A stretch of DNA of 64,000 bases from AP-15 sp963790875 (GCA_963790875.1 CAWBQT010000014.1:18853-82852), one strand, 5' to 3'; positions 26,578 to 36,653 are shown, counted from the stretch's first letter. Notes: generated from the sequence alone by a model not told the origin. Numbers and translations are program-made.

Positions 26578-27217
26578 AGGCGGTTCGCTCCACCTCGTCA
26601 ACGCCAGCCGCTGGCGAAATCACTCGTTTTACGGACCCGAACTCGCCACTCATCCGCGCCGGACGCATCCTAAGAAGCCCACGTTGGCCGGATTACCTTT
26701 CATCGACGATCCACCGCGGTGGGATCGCTCGTAACGAACTGCCGTGGGTAATAGCGACCGTGTGATTTTCGGCAAAGGCCACGCCCGCACAGGCAAACGG
26801 ATGGTTTTAGCCAAAGCGCTTGTGATTCCAATCTGATAGAGCCGCGCCGGGTTTAGGTCCCCTACGGGCATGGGCCCGCATTCCTGCGAGCGGAGGCGAA
26901 CGACCGCCGAGGGTCGGTTCTAGACCGTTCCCTAGTCTGTAGGTGCGCCGTGGCGGAACCCCGGCTGCCGGCCGCGCTTATAGACCGCGAGGGATCTCGG
27001 CGATAGCCTGCTTCGGCGTAGTCGCGTCGATCACGACGATGTCGGCTCGAACTCGGCGGATGTCCCTTCCACATACGCTGTCACCGAAAGATCGGTACGA
27101 GTTGTGAAACGCAAAAGCCGGTCGAACAGCGTCTCGCGCAGGGCAGCCATCGTATCTTCTGTCATATCCCTGGGACGAACTTGCGCGGCTGACAACGGGC
27201 TCAGAACGGACGGCGCC
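26578..27217. other. Intergenic region with a possible amidohydrolase relic
   Basis: No intact gene. On the minus strand around 26950-27070 the reading RADIVVIDATTPKQAIAE, followed one frame away by YKRGRQPG, resembles the C-terminal end of cytosine-deaminase-like amidohydrolases. This would be a decayed neighbour of the catabolic cluster. The evidence is short and weak. Confidence 0.25.
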
Positions 27218-28138
27218 ATGACCAACTATCCGCGTGACTTCATCGGCTATGCCAACAATCCACCTGATCCAAGGTGGCCGGGCGGCGCGTTGCTCGCGAT
27301 CAACTTTGTGGTGAACTATGAGGAAGGTGGAGAGCGATCGATTCTGCATGGAGATCAGACCTCGGAAACGCGCCTCTCCGATCTCGCCACGGCCGCACCT
27401 ATCCGGAACAGGCGAGACCTCAATATGGAATCGGCCTACGAGTACGGCGCCCGCGTCGGCACATGGCGCCTGCTCAAATTGTTGCAGGACCGCCGTGTGC
27501 CATTCACCGCGTACGTCGTCGGTATGGCGTTGGAGTGCAACCCGCCGGTCGCGGCAGCGATGGCGGCGGCCGGATGCGACTTCGTGGACCACGGCTGGCG
27601 CTGGATCGATTACCACGATGTCGAAATCGACGTCGAGCGCGAGCACATCCGTCGCTCCGTCGAGGTCATCAGCCGCCTTACTGGATCCCGTCCGCTCGGG
27701 TGGTACGTCGGCACGCCCAGCCCGAACACACGGCGTCTGGTCGTCGACGAGGGCGGATTCCTCTACGACAGTGATGCCTACAATGACGAGTTGCCGTATT
27801 GGAACCACGAGTTCGGCCGACCACATCTCATCATCCCGCACACGCTCGACGACAACGACACAAGGTTGGCGCGCGGCCTTGGCTGGGGCCAGGCCGGAGA
27901 TTTTTTCACCTCGCTCAAGGACAACTTCGACGCACTCTACACACTGGGTTCCGAGACACCGCGGATGATGACTGTGGCGGTGCATTGCCGCCTTGCGGGC
28001 AAGCCGGCGCGCGCGGCCGCTTTTGCGCGATTCGTCGACTACGTGCTGGCGCAGGATAGAGTTTGGGTTTGCCGCCGGCTCGACATCGCCCGGCATTGGG
28101 CCGCCAATCATCCACCCATGGAGCAAGCATCGAAATGA
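27218..28138 (+). CDS. PuuE-like polysaccharide-deacetylase-fold hydrolase (allantoinase family)
   Basis: 306 aa from ATG 27218. It shows the family opening NYPRDFIGYANNPPDPRWPGGA, NYEEGGE and MESAYEYGARVGTWR, then DFVDHGWRW (metal/catalytic region) and a GWYVGTPSPNTRRL block. PuuE proteins are metal-independent allantoinases with the NodB fold; other members act on different amides. The stop overlaps the next gene, an N-acyl-D-amino acid deacylase-like amidohydrolase, so both probably serve one amide-degrading pathway. Confidence 0.85.
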   Translation: MTNYPRDFIGYANNPPDPRWPGGALLAINFVVNYEEGGERSILHGDQTSETRLSDLATAAPIRNRRDLNMESAYEYGARVGTWRLLKLLQDRRVPFTAYVVGMALECNPPVAAAMAAAGCDFVDHGWRWIDYHDVEIDVEREHIRRSVEVISRLTGSRPLGWYVGTPSPNTRRLVVDEGGFLYDSDAYNDELPYWNHEFGRPHLIIPHTLDDNDTRLARGLGWGQAGDFFTSLKDNFDALYTLGSETPRMMTVAVHCRLAGKPARAAAFARFVDYVLAQDRVWVCRRLDIARHWAANHPPMEQASK

Positions 28139-29598
28139 GCGGCAAACAGGAGAGCAACTGCATCATCCGCAATAGCACGGTAATCGACGGCACCGGCGCT
28201 CCACGCTTCGGCGCCGATATCGCAATCGCAGGCGATCGTATCGCTGCTGTTGGAGGATCGTCCCTACGCGTAAAGGGCGCGAAAGAGATCGATGCCCGTG
28301 GCATGATCGTCGCGCCCGGCTTCATCGATGCCCATGCGCACGACGACCTGGCGCTTCTGTCGATGCCCGACATGACACCAAAGATCAGTCAGGGCGTCAC
28401 CACTGTCGTCGCCGGAAACTGCGGTATCAGTCTGGCTCCGCTCGCCATGCCAGGTGTCCCGCCGCCGCCGCTTGATTTGCTGGGCAGCGAGCCCGGCTGG
28501 CTCCGCTTCGGGCGCTTTCGCGACTTCGTGGACGCGCTGCGTGATAGTTCGCCCGCGGTCAACTGCGGTCTGCTCGTCGGTCACATCACGTTGCGGCACC
28601 GCGTCATGGACCGGTTAGACCGCGCTGCGACTGCCGCCGAAGTCGCGGAAATGCAGCGCCAGGTACAGGCGGCGATGAATGAGGGTGCAATCGGCTTCAG
28701 CACCGGTCTTGACTATCCGAGTGCCGTTGCTGCTCCCACCGAGGAGATTTTGCCCCTCGTGGAGGCCGTCAAGCCGCATGGTGGGCTTTATTGTTCCCAT
28801 CACCGCAATTACTTCGAAAAACTGGAAGAAGCGATTGAAGAGGCGCTGATGATCGGGCGGAAGACTGCGGTCCCGGTGACGATCTCGCATCATCAATGCA
28901 CGGGCCGCGACAATTTCGGGAAGGCGCCGCAGACCCTCGCCGTCATCGACGCCGCCCGGAAGTCGCAAGCGATTGGCCTTGACGCGTATCCCTACAATGC
29001 GAGTTCCAAGGGCCTCGATCCCGGCCGTGCAAAACCCGGCGTGAAGATCATGGTGACGTGGTCCACCAACTTTCCGCAGCACGCGGGCAAGATGCTGGAC
29101 TACATCTCCGCCGAATGGTCGTGCAGCAACATGGAAGCTGCCGAGCGGCTGATGCCGGCGGGCGCCATCTATTTTCAACTCGACGAGGATGATGTGCGAA
29201 CGATCCTCGCGTATGAGCACACCATGATCGGCTCCGACGGCTTGCCAAACGACAAGCATCCGCATCCGCGCTTGTGGGGCACGTTCGCGCGCGTGCTCGG
29301 TCATTATTCGCGTGATGTCGGGTTGTTCTCGCTGGAAGAGGCCGTGCGCCGCATGACCGGTCTGCCGGCAAAATGGTTCGGTTTCCCGGATCGCGGAGTG
29401 CTGCGGAAGGGTGCGTACGCCGATCTCGTCGTGTTCGACCCGGAGAGCGTCAACGATGTCGGCGATTTCGTCGATCCGGCCCGCCCGGCCCGCGGGATCA
29501 AGATGGTCATGGTGAACGGTACGACAACCTGGCGGGACGGATACGGAACGGGCGAACGGCCGGGCCGGGTCCTTGGGCACACCACCGCCGCCGCGTGA
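28135..29598 (+). CDS. N-acyl-D-amino-acid deacylase/D-aminoacylase family amidohydrolase
   Basis: 487 aa from ATG 28135 (ATGA overlap). It has an N-terminal beta domain, metal-binding HAHDD, GNCGIS (Cys metal ligand), SHHRNY and the ISHHQ His ligand. The late Asp region (IGSDGLPNDKHPHPRLWGTF) and a C-terminal beta strand YADLVVFDPES are present. The length fits D-aminoacylases (~480-500 aa). It is downstream partner of the PuuE-like gene; the substrate is unknown. Confidence 0.87.
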   Translation: MSGKQESNCIIRNSTVIDGTGAPRFGADIAIAGDRIAAVGGSSLRVKGAKEIDARGMIVAPGFIDAHAHDDLALLSMPDMTPKISQGVTTVVAGNCGISLAPLAMPGVPPPPLDLLGSEPGWLRFGRFRDFVDALRDSSPAVNCGLLVGHITLRHRVMDRLDRAATAAEVAEMQRQVQAAMNEGAIGFSTGLDYPSAVAAPTEEILPLVEAVKPHGGLYCSHHRNYFEKLEEAIEEALMIGRKTAVPVTISHHQCTGRDNFGKAPQTLAVIDAARKSQAIGLDAYPYNASSKGLDPGRAKPGVKIMVTWSTNFPQHAGKMLDYISAEWSCSNMEAAERLMPAGAIYFQLDEDDVRTILAYEHTMIGSDGLPNDKHPHPRLWGTFARVLGHYSRDVGLFSLEEAVRRMTGLPAKWFGFPDRGVLRKGAYADLVVFDPESVNDVGDFVDPARPARGIKMVMVNGTTTWRDGYGTGERPGRVLGHTTAAA

Positions 29599-30131
29599 GT
29601 CGCCTCGCCGGCTACTTCAGCGCGAACCCGTGGCCGTTCACGGTCATGGTTGCTCAACGGTTAGCGGAACCGGGGAGCGTCGAGCGTCCGCAATGGGTCG
29701 GATTCGGCCAGCCCTGAGCTGCTTGCGGAAAGCCCGCCTTGCGCCGGAGTGACCCATCGCCTGCTGCAGTAGGCGATCCAAATCCCTCGCCTCGAAACCT
29801 GTGCCGCCCGCCCGGGTTTTTCTTTTTGGCTGCCGGTTGGGGGTCACGACATAGAACGGGCAGGATAGCACGCTTCGCGGCACAGATCAGGAACACAGAC
29901 GGGATGCGTTGGGAGGCAGTGACCGCAATGGGTGGGAAAGCGGGCTGGCGGCTTCGGATGTGCAATGCTGAATGGCTGACACTGACCCATCGTCGAGGCG
30001 ACCCTGGTCGGGACAACTCGTAGGCTGCGCCCCTTCGCCAATGTGCGATAATGCCGCGCCGACGCGCCCGTCACCGTCGGTCGGTTGAACGGGCGCTAGA
30101 GCTACTGTGCTGCGGGAGGCATCGACGCCAG
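29599..30131. other. Intergenic region, nothing recognised
   Basis: 533 bases with no supported gene, RNA or repeat. GGGAGG at about 30114-30119 may serve the aldolase gene. Confidence 0.4.
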
Positions 30132-30881
30132 ATGAACGCCATCAAAGACTCCATCAAGTCAGGTAGAACCGTCGTCGGGACCACCGGGGCTCCGAACGTC
30201 GACGTATCGATCCTGGCCGATGCCGGGTACGACTTCGTGCTGTTCGACACCCAGCACTCCCCCTGGGAGATCAAGCAGCTGCAGCCGTCGATCCAGGCGA
30301 TGCGCGGCAAGCAGGCGGCGCCGCTGGTGCGCGTCGCCGGCAACCACGCCGATCAGATCTGCTTCGCGCTTGACGCCGGGGCGCGCGGCATCGTTGTGCC
30401 GATGGTCAACACCCGCGCGGAGGCGGAGGCCGTCGTGCGCGCCTGCCGCTACTATCCCCTTGGCAGCCGCAGCAACGCCAGGGTGCGCGGCGAGTGGGGC
30501 GAGTTCAAGAATTACCGCGATTACCTCGATACCGTGAACAACGGGCTCGTTATCGTGCCGATGATCGAGACCAACCAGTCGCTGGAGAATCTCGATGCCA
30601 TCGCCTCGGTCCCGGGCGTCGACGTCCTGCTGATCGGCCCGTCCGACCTTTCGATCGAGCTGGGGGTGCCGCTCGACTACCCGTGCGACACCTATCAGCG
30701 AGCGCTCGATAAAATCGCGGCAACCGCCGCGAAGCGCGGCATCGCCGCCGGGATGTATTTCATCCCGCCCGAGATGGACCCGAACTTCTTCGTCCAGAAG
30801 GGGTTCAAGTTCTTCACCATGCCGTGGGGCCCCTGGGCGAAGGCCGGGATCCAGAACGGCCTGGCCGGGATCAAGCGCTAA
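30132..30881 (+). CDS. HpcH/HpaI family aldolase
   Basis: 249 aa TIM-barrel class II aldolase. It has the FDTQHSPWE loop (usual FD.EH), GARGIVVPMVNT, the metal-binding Glu in VPMIET and the Asp in IGPSDLS. The family cleaves 4-hydroxy-2-oxo diacids or citramalyl/malyl substrates to pyruvate or glyoxylate products. It stands alone on the + strand after the amidohydrolase pair. Integrase relics begin just downstream. Confidence 0.88.
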   Translation: MNAIKDSIKSGRTVVGTTGAPNVDVSILADAGYDFVLFDTQHSPWEIKQLQPSIQAMRGKQAAPLVRVAGNHADQICFALDAGARGIVVPMVNTRAEAEAVVRACRYYPLGSRSNARVRGEWGEFKNYRDYLDTVNNGLVIVPMIETNQSLENLDAIASVPGVDVLLIGPSDLSIELGVPLDYPCDTYQRALDKIAATAAKRGIAAGMYFIPPEMDPNFFVQKGFKFFTMPWGPWAKAGIQNGLAGIKR

Positions 30882-30945
30882 CGACGGTCGACGCGGACGG
30901 TCCGGCGAACCGCCAGATCGCCCAGCGTGCGCCGCTGATCAGTCG

Positions 30946-31122
30946 TTCCGCCACGCCGACGCGGGATGCGCCATTGGATAGCCAACGAAGGACACGCGGC
31001 TGATCCAGGACTTCCTCGGCCATGCCTCCATTGCTAATACGGTGCGCTATACGAAGCTGGCTCCGGGTTCGCCTGGCTGTGGTGCGGGTGCGCTAAACGG
31101 GGCCAGATCACGGATGACTTGA
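30946..31122 (+). pseudogene. Tyrosine integrase C-terminal relic
   Basis: One frame reads FRHADAGCAIG, an in-frame TAG, then TRLIQDFLGHASIANTVRYTKLAPG, then a stop at 31122. The second part is the classic C-terminal box of phage/IS-type tyrosine recombinases (LGH then the Tyr nucleophile in VRYT). The RHA.G region before it is also recognisable. The internal stop and lack of N-terminal domain show a dead fragment. Confidence 0.7.
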
Positions 31123-31293
31123 CCGCCGACGCGTGCTCTGCCCTGCCGTTCGACCAACGATCACATGACAGCCTGCCTCTGAATCGAGATGAAACGCCCG
31201 GAATGGGTGGATTCCGGTCCTTCGCCGACACGCGTGCCAACGGTGAGGGTAGCGCCGAAGGACTAAACCCTCACCCAAGACAGGAGCCCCCCA

Positions 31294-31452
31294 ATGACCG
31301 ACAAGGCCATCAGTTCGTTACGCCGGCGACTGATCGAGGACATGGCGATGGGTCGGCTCACCCCGAAGACGCAGTACCAGTATATCCGTCAGTGGAGGCG
31401 GAGTGTTCTCCCGCGAGCACTGTGGCCAAGCGCTAGTTTGGCGCCCAGATGA
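31294..31452 (+). pseudogene. N-terminal fragment of a tyrosine integrase (IS91-associated type)
   Basis: 52 codons from ATG 31294 (CAGGAG upstream). The opening MTDKAISSLRRRLIEDMAMG and KTQYQYIRQ is the N-terminus of short integrases often found beside IS91-family transposases. The similarity stops near codon 36, where the sequence joins the Asp-box gene end. It is separate from, and downstream of, the C-terminal relic at 30946-31122, so the order is reversed relative to one gene. Confidence 0.65.
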
Positions 31453-32405
31453 GGGCGTGCACCTCGCCAAATTCCCTGGCAAACTTGCTCCAGGAATCGC
31501 CCGCATCGGTGCTGCAGAAGACCTCACCGTTGACGCTACTGGCCAGCAGAAAATCGGGGTCGGCAGCGTGCGTGGCCAGGTTCCAGATCGTGCCGTTCGG
31601 GGCTAGTGGTAACGGCAGTGTCTCCCAAGTCTGCCCCCGGTCACGCGAGCGGTGCAGCGCTCCGAGGCCACCGAAGGCGCTCTCTCCGTTCCCCAGGTAG
31701 ATTACCTGGGGGTCGTCCGCCTTAACGAGCACGCCCCGGCAGTACGGGATGGAGACCTGGCTCCTGACCTGCACGGGCTCCCAGGTGGCCCCGTTATCGG
31801 TGCTAGAGAAGATTTCCCGCGGTGTGATGGTCAACAATGTCTTTGGCGGCCCGACCGTGATGGCCAGGTTATGGATGTCCGGAATCAGTGACACCGCTGG
31901 TAACGATCTCCCACGTCTTGCCGCCGTCCTTGCTGTGACGCACGCCGTCTACTTCGAGGCCGGCCCAGATGTGCTGATGGTCGACCGGGTCGACCACCAG
32001 GGCGGTCACCCTGGGGATGCCCACGTTGGGGCACTCCTCGGCTATTTGCACCGACAGCTTGTCCCAATGCTGGCCGCCATCAGTGGAGCGGAACAGCGCC
32101 GCCGGTCTGGTGCCCGCAAAGATAATGTTGGGGGCGGCAGGATCAATGGCGAGGGCCCAGATGGGGATCTCGTTCATGGGCGAGTCCAGCCGCTCCCAAT
32201 GCTCGCCGCTGTCCTCGCTGCGGTACACGCCGCTCTCCGCACCACAGTACATGATACGAGCGTCACTGGGATGCACCGCCAGGGCGCGCACGGCGCTTTC
32301 GCTATAAAGGCCGTGGCGGACCCGCAGCCAGGTGTCTCCACCATCGCTGCTGCGCCAAATGCCTTGTCCAAGGGTGCCTACACAGATCGTGGCATTTTGC
32401 GTCAT
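31433..32405 (-). pseudogene. Asp-box (BNR/sialidase-like) repeat protein with a frameshift
   Basis: From ATG 32405 (AAGGAGAG RBS) the frame encodes ~178 aa and stops at 31869. A second frame (31894 to 31433) continues the same protein. Asp-boxes appear throughout: SSDGGDTW, SEDSGEHW, STDGGQHW, SKDGGKTW in the first part; STDNGATW, SRDRGQTW, STDAGDSW in the second. One extra base near 31885 separates SGV from LIPDIHNLAI. The intact product would be a ~323-aa cytosolic beta-propeller without a signal peptide. It is probably co-transcribed after the beta-lactamase-fold gene upstream. Confidence 0.78.
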
Positions 32406-32430
32406 GGTCTCTCTCCTTCTGTTACGACGC

Positions 32431-33603
32431 TTACCTAGAAACCCGCAGGGCCTTTCGCACCGCCTCGCCAATCGGCACAAAGGGGTTCTCCTCCGGGGTG
32501 GTGGCGCGGAACATCCGGTTGTGGGTTATGGCGACCGCCAGCCGGGTATCGGGATCCGCCCACCCGATCGATCCCCCTGCACCGGGATGGCCAAAGGTCC
32601 GCGGGTTCCTCCCCGCCGCGACCATCGACAGGGGTGGGGCTGCATCGCCAATGCTCGCCACGAGATGGAAGCCACCGATGCTGCCGTTGTGAGGCACGCC
32701 TTGCACGTAGTCATAATCACAAGGCGGACGCGGCACGCTGAACCAGCGCACCCGCTCTTCCGACAGGAGGCGCACCCGATCCAGCGCCCCACCTTGGGCG
32801 AGCATGGCGAAGAACCGCGCGGCGCTGCGCGCGTTCATGATGCCGCCGGCACCCGGCAGACAGGCCCGCCGCACGTCAGCCCGTCCAAACACCTCTTGGG
32901 TCGTCCCCACCTGTGGCGGAATCGCCAGGGGGCTGAGCGCTGCAGGGGCCATTCCAGGTGCGCCCGGAGGGATCGGCGGCATATTGGTAAGGGTGGCTAC
33001 CCGCGCTTCGACCCCATCCGGGATGCCCACCCAAAGGCTGTCGAGGTCCAGTGGCTGAGAGATTTCCTCCTGGATGAAGGTGCCAAACTGCCTGCTGCGC
33101 GGATCGGTGCGCCGCACTACTTCGCCGATGACCCAGCCAAAAGTATACGACATGTAGGCCGCCTTGGTCCCCGGCTCAAACAACGGATGCATGTCGGCGA
33201 TGCGCTGCACCATCCAGTCCCAGTCGCACATCAACTCCGGGGTCACCCCGAGGGGCATGATGGGAACCCCGAGCCGGTGCGTGAGGGCGTCATACAGCGT
33301 CGCCTTGTCTTTCCCGTGCGCGCCGAACTCAGGCCAATAGTGGGCGATGGGCATAGCGTAATCCACCAGCCCGCGCTCCGCCTGGATGTGCAACGCCACT
33401 GCCGTCACCGCCTTGGTGACGGAGAACACCGGAAAGAGAGTGTCAGCATCGACCCGCCTCCCAGTGGGGATATCGGCGAGGCCACCCCAGACATCGACGA
33501 CTTGTTTGCCATCCACATAGGCCACTACCTGCAGGCCGATCTCGCCGCGTTTGCCGATGGCGGCGTCAACGGCTTCCTGGACCATGCTATTTGGGTTCGC
33601 CAT
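32431..33603 (-). CDS. Serine beta-lactamase-fold hydrolase (EstB/class C-like)
   Basis: 390 aa from ATG 33603 with GGGAGGGG upstream. The nucleophile Ser is in FSVTK (S61, K64), the second motif is YMS (Y150), and HPGAGGS stands in place of the KTG box, as in EstB-like esterases. Lack of a signal peptide argues for a cytosolic esterase or transesterase rather than a drug-resistance enzyme. It ends 26 bases before the Asp-box gene start, so they form one transcript. Confidence 0.85.
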   Translation of the reverse strand: MANPNSMVQEAVDAAIGKRGEIGLQVVAYVDGKQVVDVWGGLADIPTGRRVDADTLFPVFSVTKAVTAVALHIQAERGLVDYAMPIAHYWPEFGAHGKDKATLYDALTHRLGVPIMPLGVTPELMCDWDWMVQRIADMHPLFEPGTKAAYMSYTFGWVIGEVVRRTDPRSRQFGTFIQEEISQPLDLDSLWVGIPDGVEARVATLTNMPPIPPGAPGMAPAALSPLAIPPQVGTTQEVFGRADVRRACLPGAGGIMNARSAARFFAMLAQGGALDRVRLLSEERVRWFSVPRPPCDYDYVQGVPHNGSIGGFHLVASIGDAAPPLSMVAAGRNPRTFGHPGAGGSIGWADPDTRLAVAITHNRMFRATTPEENPFVPIGEAVRKALRVSR

Positions 33604-34252
33604 AGTACCCCTCCCACTCCTTCTTGGAGCCGTCGATACGTCCCAGCTCACACAACCTTTCTACTCAAGAAACGCCATCCTTGCCTTTATCACTCCTCCA
33701 CTTGGCGCCTCCTCCGCCTGCGGAGCAGGCCTCCGCTGTCCACGGCCGTCGCGATGTCTCGCGCCATGGCGATGGCGGCCCTTGATCAATAAACTTACGT
33801 CCCGCCTAACGCAGAAGACAGCGGAAATGACGGCTACGCCCGTTCACGCCGGTACCGCGGCATCGCTCGGTCGCACGCTTGGCGGCGTGATCCTTCAGGC
33901 TGTCGACGAAGGCCGTTGGGAACGGCTTGCCACCGGGCTGCCGGACGGGCACCGACGTGCAGACGACTTGGCAGCCTGGCCAGCGTTGCGGCCCGGACGG
34001 TCAGGAATGTGTCCGCGGCCGCGGGCATTTCAACAGCGAGGCGCCGCGGGTGGGCTCGGGGCGATGACGCCGGCTGAGATCCGCCGACTGGGTGGATTCG
34101 CGGGGATCAACCCAGCTTCCGGAGAGATGACCCCGCTCGAGAAGTCGGCGTCGATCACCGCGTCGTGCAGACCGCCAGTCCGCGCCGTCGTGAATGATGG
34201 CGTCGAGTTTCCGCGCTATCACACAAGTCCGCATTGAGACCTTCCACAAGAA
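33604..34252. other. Intergenic region, nothing recognised
   Basis: 649 bases between the start of the serine hydrolase gene and the end of the ABC-F gene. Apparent frames have no family signal or RBS. Probably degraded sequence plus the upstream region of the hydrolase operon. Confidence 0.35.
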
Positions 34253-36085
34253 TCAGGACTTCCGTTCGACATCCTCGATCTCCTCGCGCAGCATTTCCAG
34301 GGTCAGCCACTGCTCCTCGGCCGCCGCAAGCCTGTCCTGCGCATCGGCCAGCGCCTTTGTCACTTCGCCGAACCGCCGCGGATCGCGCGCATAGAAGTCC
34401 GCGTCGGCGAGGACGGCATTCAGTCCGGCAATCTCCTTCTGCAATCCCGCGATCCGGGCCGGCAGCGTCTCCAAGGCATGTCGGTCCTTGAACCCCATCC
34501 GTTGCGGGTGAGCGGGGTGCGCTCTGGCTTCGGTTGCCGGTCGCGGTCGCCTGGTCGTCGACGGTACTGTCTGCCGCAATCCGCGCCGCGGTAGTGCGCG
34601 CTGAGCCAGCATGTCGGTGTAGCCGCCAGCGTACTCGATCCAGCGTCCGTTGCCCTCGGTGGCTACGACCGACGTCACTACCCGATCGAGAAAGTCGCGG
34701 TCGTGGCTGACCAGCAGCACCGTGCCCGGATACTCGGCCAGGCGCTCTTGCAACAGGTCCAGGGTTTCCAGGTCCAGATCGTTGGTCGGTTCGTCCAGCA
34801 CGAGCAGGTTGGATGGCCGGGCGAACGCGCGAGCCAGGGTCAGCCGAGCACGCTCGCCGCCGGATAGCACCCCGACCGGGGTGAGCGCCTGATCGGGGCG
34901 GAATAGGAAGTCCTTCATGTAGCCGACCACGTGCCTGCTCTGGCCGTTGGTCGTTACCGTATCACCGCGGCCGCCGGTCAGCGCCTCGCTCAAGCTCTGC
35001 GCAGGATCGAGGCTTTCGCGCCGTTGGTCGAGGGTCACCCGAGCGAGGTTTGTGCCGAGCCGCACCTCGCCGGCATCGGGCGCCAGCGCGCCGGTCAGCA
35101 AATTCAGCAGGGTCGTCTTGCCGGCGCCGTTGGGGCCGACAACACCGACCCGGTCGCCACGGAGGATCCGCACCGAAAAATCGCGAACGATCGGGCGACC
35201 GCCGTAGGATTTCGACACGCCCTCCGCGACCATGACGAGCCGGCCCGACAAATCCGCCTGAGCGGCCTCAAGACGGACCATGCCCTGGGCAGCACGCCGC
35301 CCCCGCCGCTTTTGGCGCAGCGCGTGTAGGTCCGCAAGGCGCCGCTGGTTGCGGGTGCGGCGGGCAGTGACGCCGTAGCGCAGCCAATCCTCCTCGATCG
35401 CGATCTTGCGACCGAGCTTGTGATGCTCGCTTTCTTCCTGCTCCAGCAACGCGTCACGCCACGGCTCGAACGCCTTGAAGCCCTCGTCAAGGGTCCGTGT
35501 GATGCCGCGGTCGAGCCAGATCGTGGTGCGCGAGATGCGCTCCAGAAGCCGGCGGTCGTGGCTGACCAGCACAAGTCCGGAATGCATTCGGGTCAACTCG
35601 CGCTCCAGCCACTCGATACCCGGCAGGTCGAGATGATTGGTCGGCTCGTCGAGCAGCAGGATATCGGGCGAGGCGGCCAACAGGCCCGCCAGCGCCGCAC
35701 GGCGCGCCTCGCCGCCGGACAGCGAAGAAGGATCTTCCCCACCGCTCAAGCCGAGCTCTTTGAGCAGGTATGGCGCGCGGCGGTGACCCTCGGCCGCCTC
35801 GGGCCCGAGCCCCGCCTCGACATAGGCCAGCGTGGTAGTGAAACCCGATAAATCGGGTTCCTGTGCCAAATAACGGATCGCAATCCCAGGCTGGGCGAAG
35901 CGGCGACCCGCGTCGGGCTGCACGAGTCCTGCGGCAATCCGCAGCAAAGTGGATTTGCCGGAGCCGTTGCGCCCGACCAGGCAGATCCGGTCACCGGCGG
36001 CGACAGCCAGCCCTGCGCCCGACAGCAGGGGTGCTCCACCAAAGGTGAGGCTGATGTCCTGCAGCAGAAGCAACGGGAGCGGCAT
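34253..36085 (-). CDS. ABC-F family ATPase (Uup-like)
   Basis: 610 aa with two ATP-binding cassettes and no TM segments. First half: GRNGSGKST, LSGGEARR, LLLDEPTNHLDL. Second half: GPNGAGKTT, LSGGERARL, LVLDEPTNDLDL. An inter-domain linker rich in Arg/Lys lies at ~235-285. The C-terminal ~90 aa form a Uup-type coiled coil (ALETLPARIAGLQKEIAGL and LAAAEEQWLTLEMLREEIED). ABC-F proteins act on ribosomes or, for Uup, on branched DNA intermediates. Confidence 0.9.
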   Translation of the reverse strand: MPLPLLLLQDISLTFGGAPLLSGAGLAVAAGDRICLVGRNGSGKSTLLRIAAGLVQPDAGRRFAQPGIAIRYLAQEPDLSGFTTTLAYVEAGLGPEAAEGHRRAPYLLKELGLSGGEDPSSLSGGEARRAALAGLLAASPDILLLDEPTNHLDLPGIEWLERELTRMHSGLVLVSHDRRLLERISRTTIWLDRGITRTLDEGFKAFEPWRDALLEQEESEHHKLGRKIAIEEDWLRYGVTARRTRNQRRLADLHALRQKRRGRRAAQGMVRLEAAQADLSGRLVMVAEGVSKSYGGRPIVRDFSVRILRGDRVGVVGPNGAGKTTLLNLLTGALAPDAGEVRLGTNLARVTLDQRRESLDPAQSLSEALTGGRGDTVTTNGQSRHVVGYMKDFLFRPDQALTPVGVLSGGERARLTLARAFARPSNLLVLDEPTNDLDLETLDLLQERLAEYPGTVLLVSHDRDFLDRVVTSVVATEGNGRWIEYAGGYTDMLAQRALPRRGLRQTVPSTTRRPRPATEARAHPAHPQRMGFKDRHALETLPARIAGLQKEIAGLNAVLADADFYARDPRRFGEVTKALADAQDRLAAAEEQWLTLEMLREEIEDVERKS

Positions 36086-36370
36086 CGCGACCGAAATATC
36101 ACGTCGAGGCTTTTGCCGGTGAGATAGTCTCGGTGCTCGTCGGGATCAGCGTAGAGCAGTTTCCGATTGGGCAGATTCGAAAATAAGCGCCTCGTAACAC
36201 CCGCGGCACGCGCACGCGGCCGGGGGCGGCCCCGAGTATCGTCGCGCCGATGTCATGTCGGACGCGGAGCACACGCGGAAGCTGATGATCGAAGGCGGGG
36301 GATGTCGCCGGCTGCGCGACGGGCTTGCACAAAGCAAATCGGGCGGATCGCGCAGCGGTCTCCCCGCGCG

Positions 36371-36625
36371 TCATCCCGAACCGACCGACGCGTAATCGGC
36401 CGCCCCCTCGGCGATCCACTGGAACATGCGAACCCGCGCGACCGGGTCCGCCGGCAGGAATTTCCCGGTCTTCACGCACAAATACATCAGGATCGCCCAA
36501 GACTGGGTCACGGTCAGGGGTTTTCCCCCCGACCCTTCGGGATCGATCAGGGTCGGGATGCGCACAGTCGGGTCGATCTTCAAGTAGTCGGCGGCCCTTT
36601 GGTCGCCTTGACCCAGATTGAGCAC
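36371..36625 (-). pseudogene. Glutathione S-transferase N-domain fragment
   Basis: 84 codons match the middle of a GST thioredoxin-fold domain: NLGQGDQRAADYLKIDP, RIPTLIDPEG, VTQSWAILMYL (glutathione-binding Q-S), KTGKFLPADP. The N-terminal strand with the active Ser/Cys is missing and the helical domain stops after ~25 residues at ADYASVGSG. It lies between the amidase and ABC-F genes. Confidence 0.7.
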
Positions 36626-36653
36626 ATGGATCTTGCAGATGAGGGTCTGTACG

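Noticed and set aside
26978..28126. A 382-codon minus frame opposite the PuuE-like gene
   Set aside because: Shadow of a gene with clear PuuE motifs; only its last ~20 codons are noted as a possible relic.
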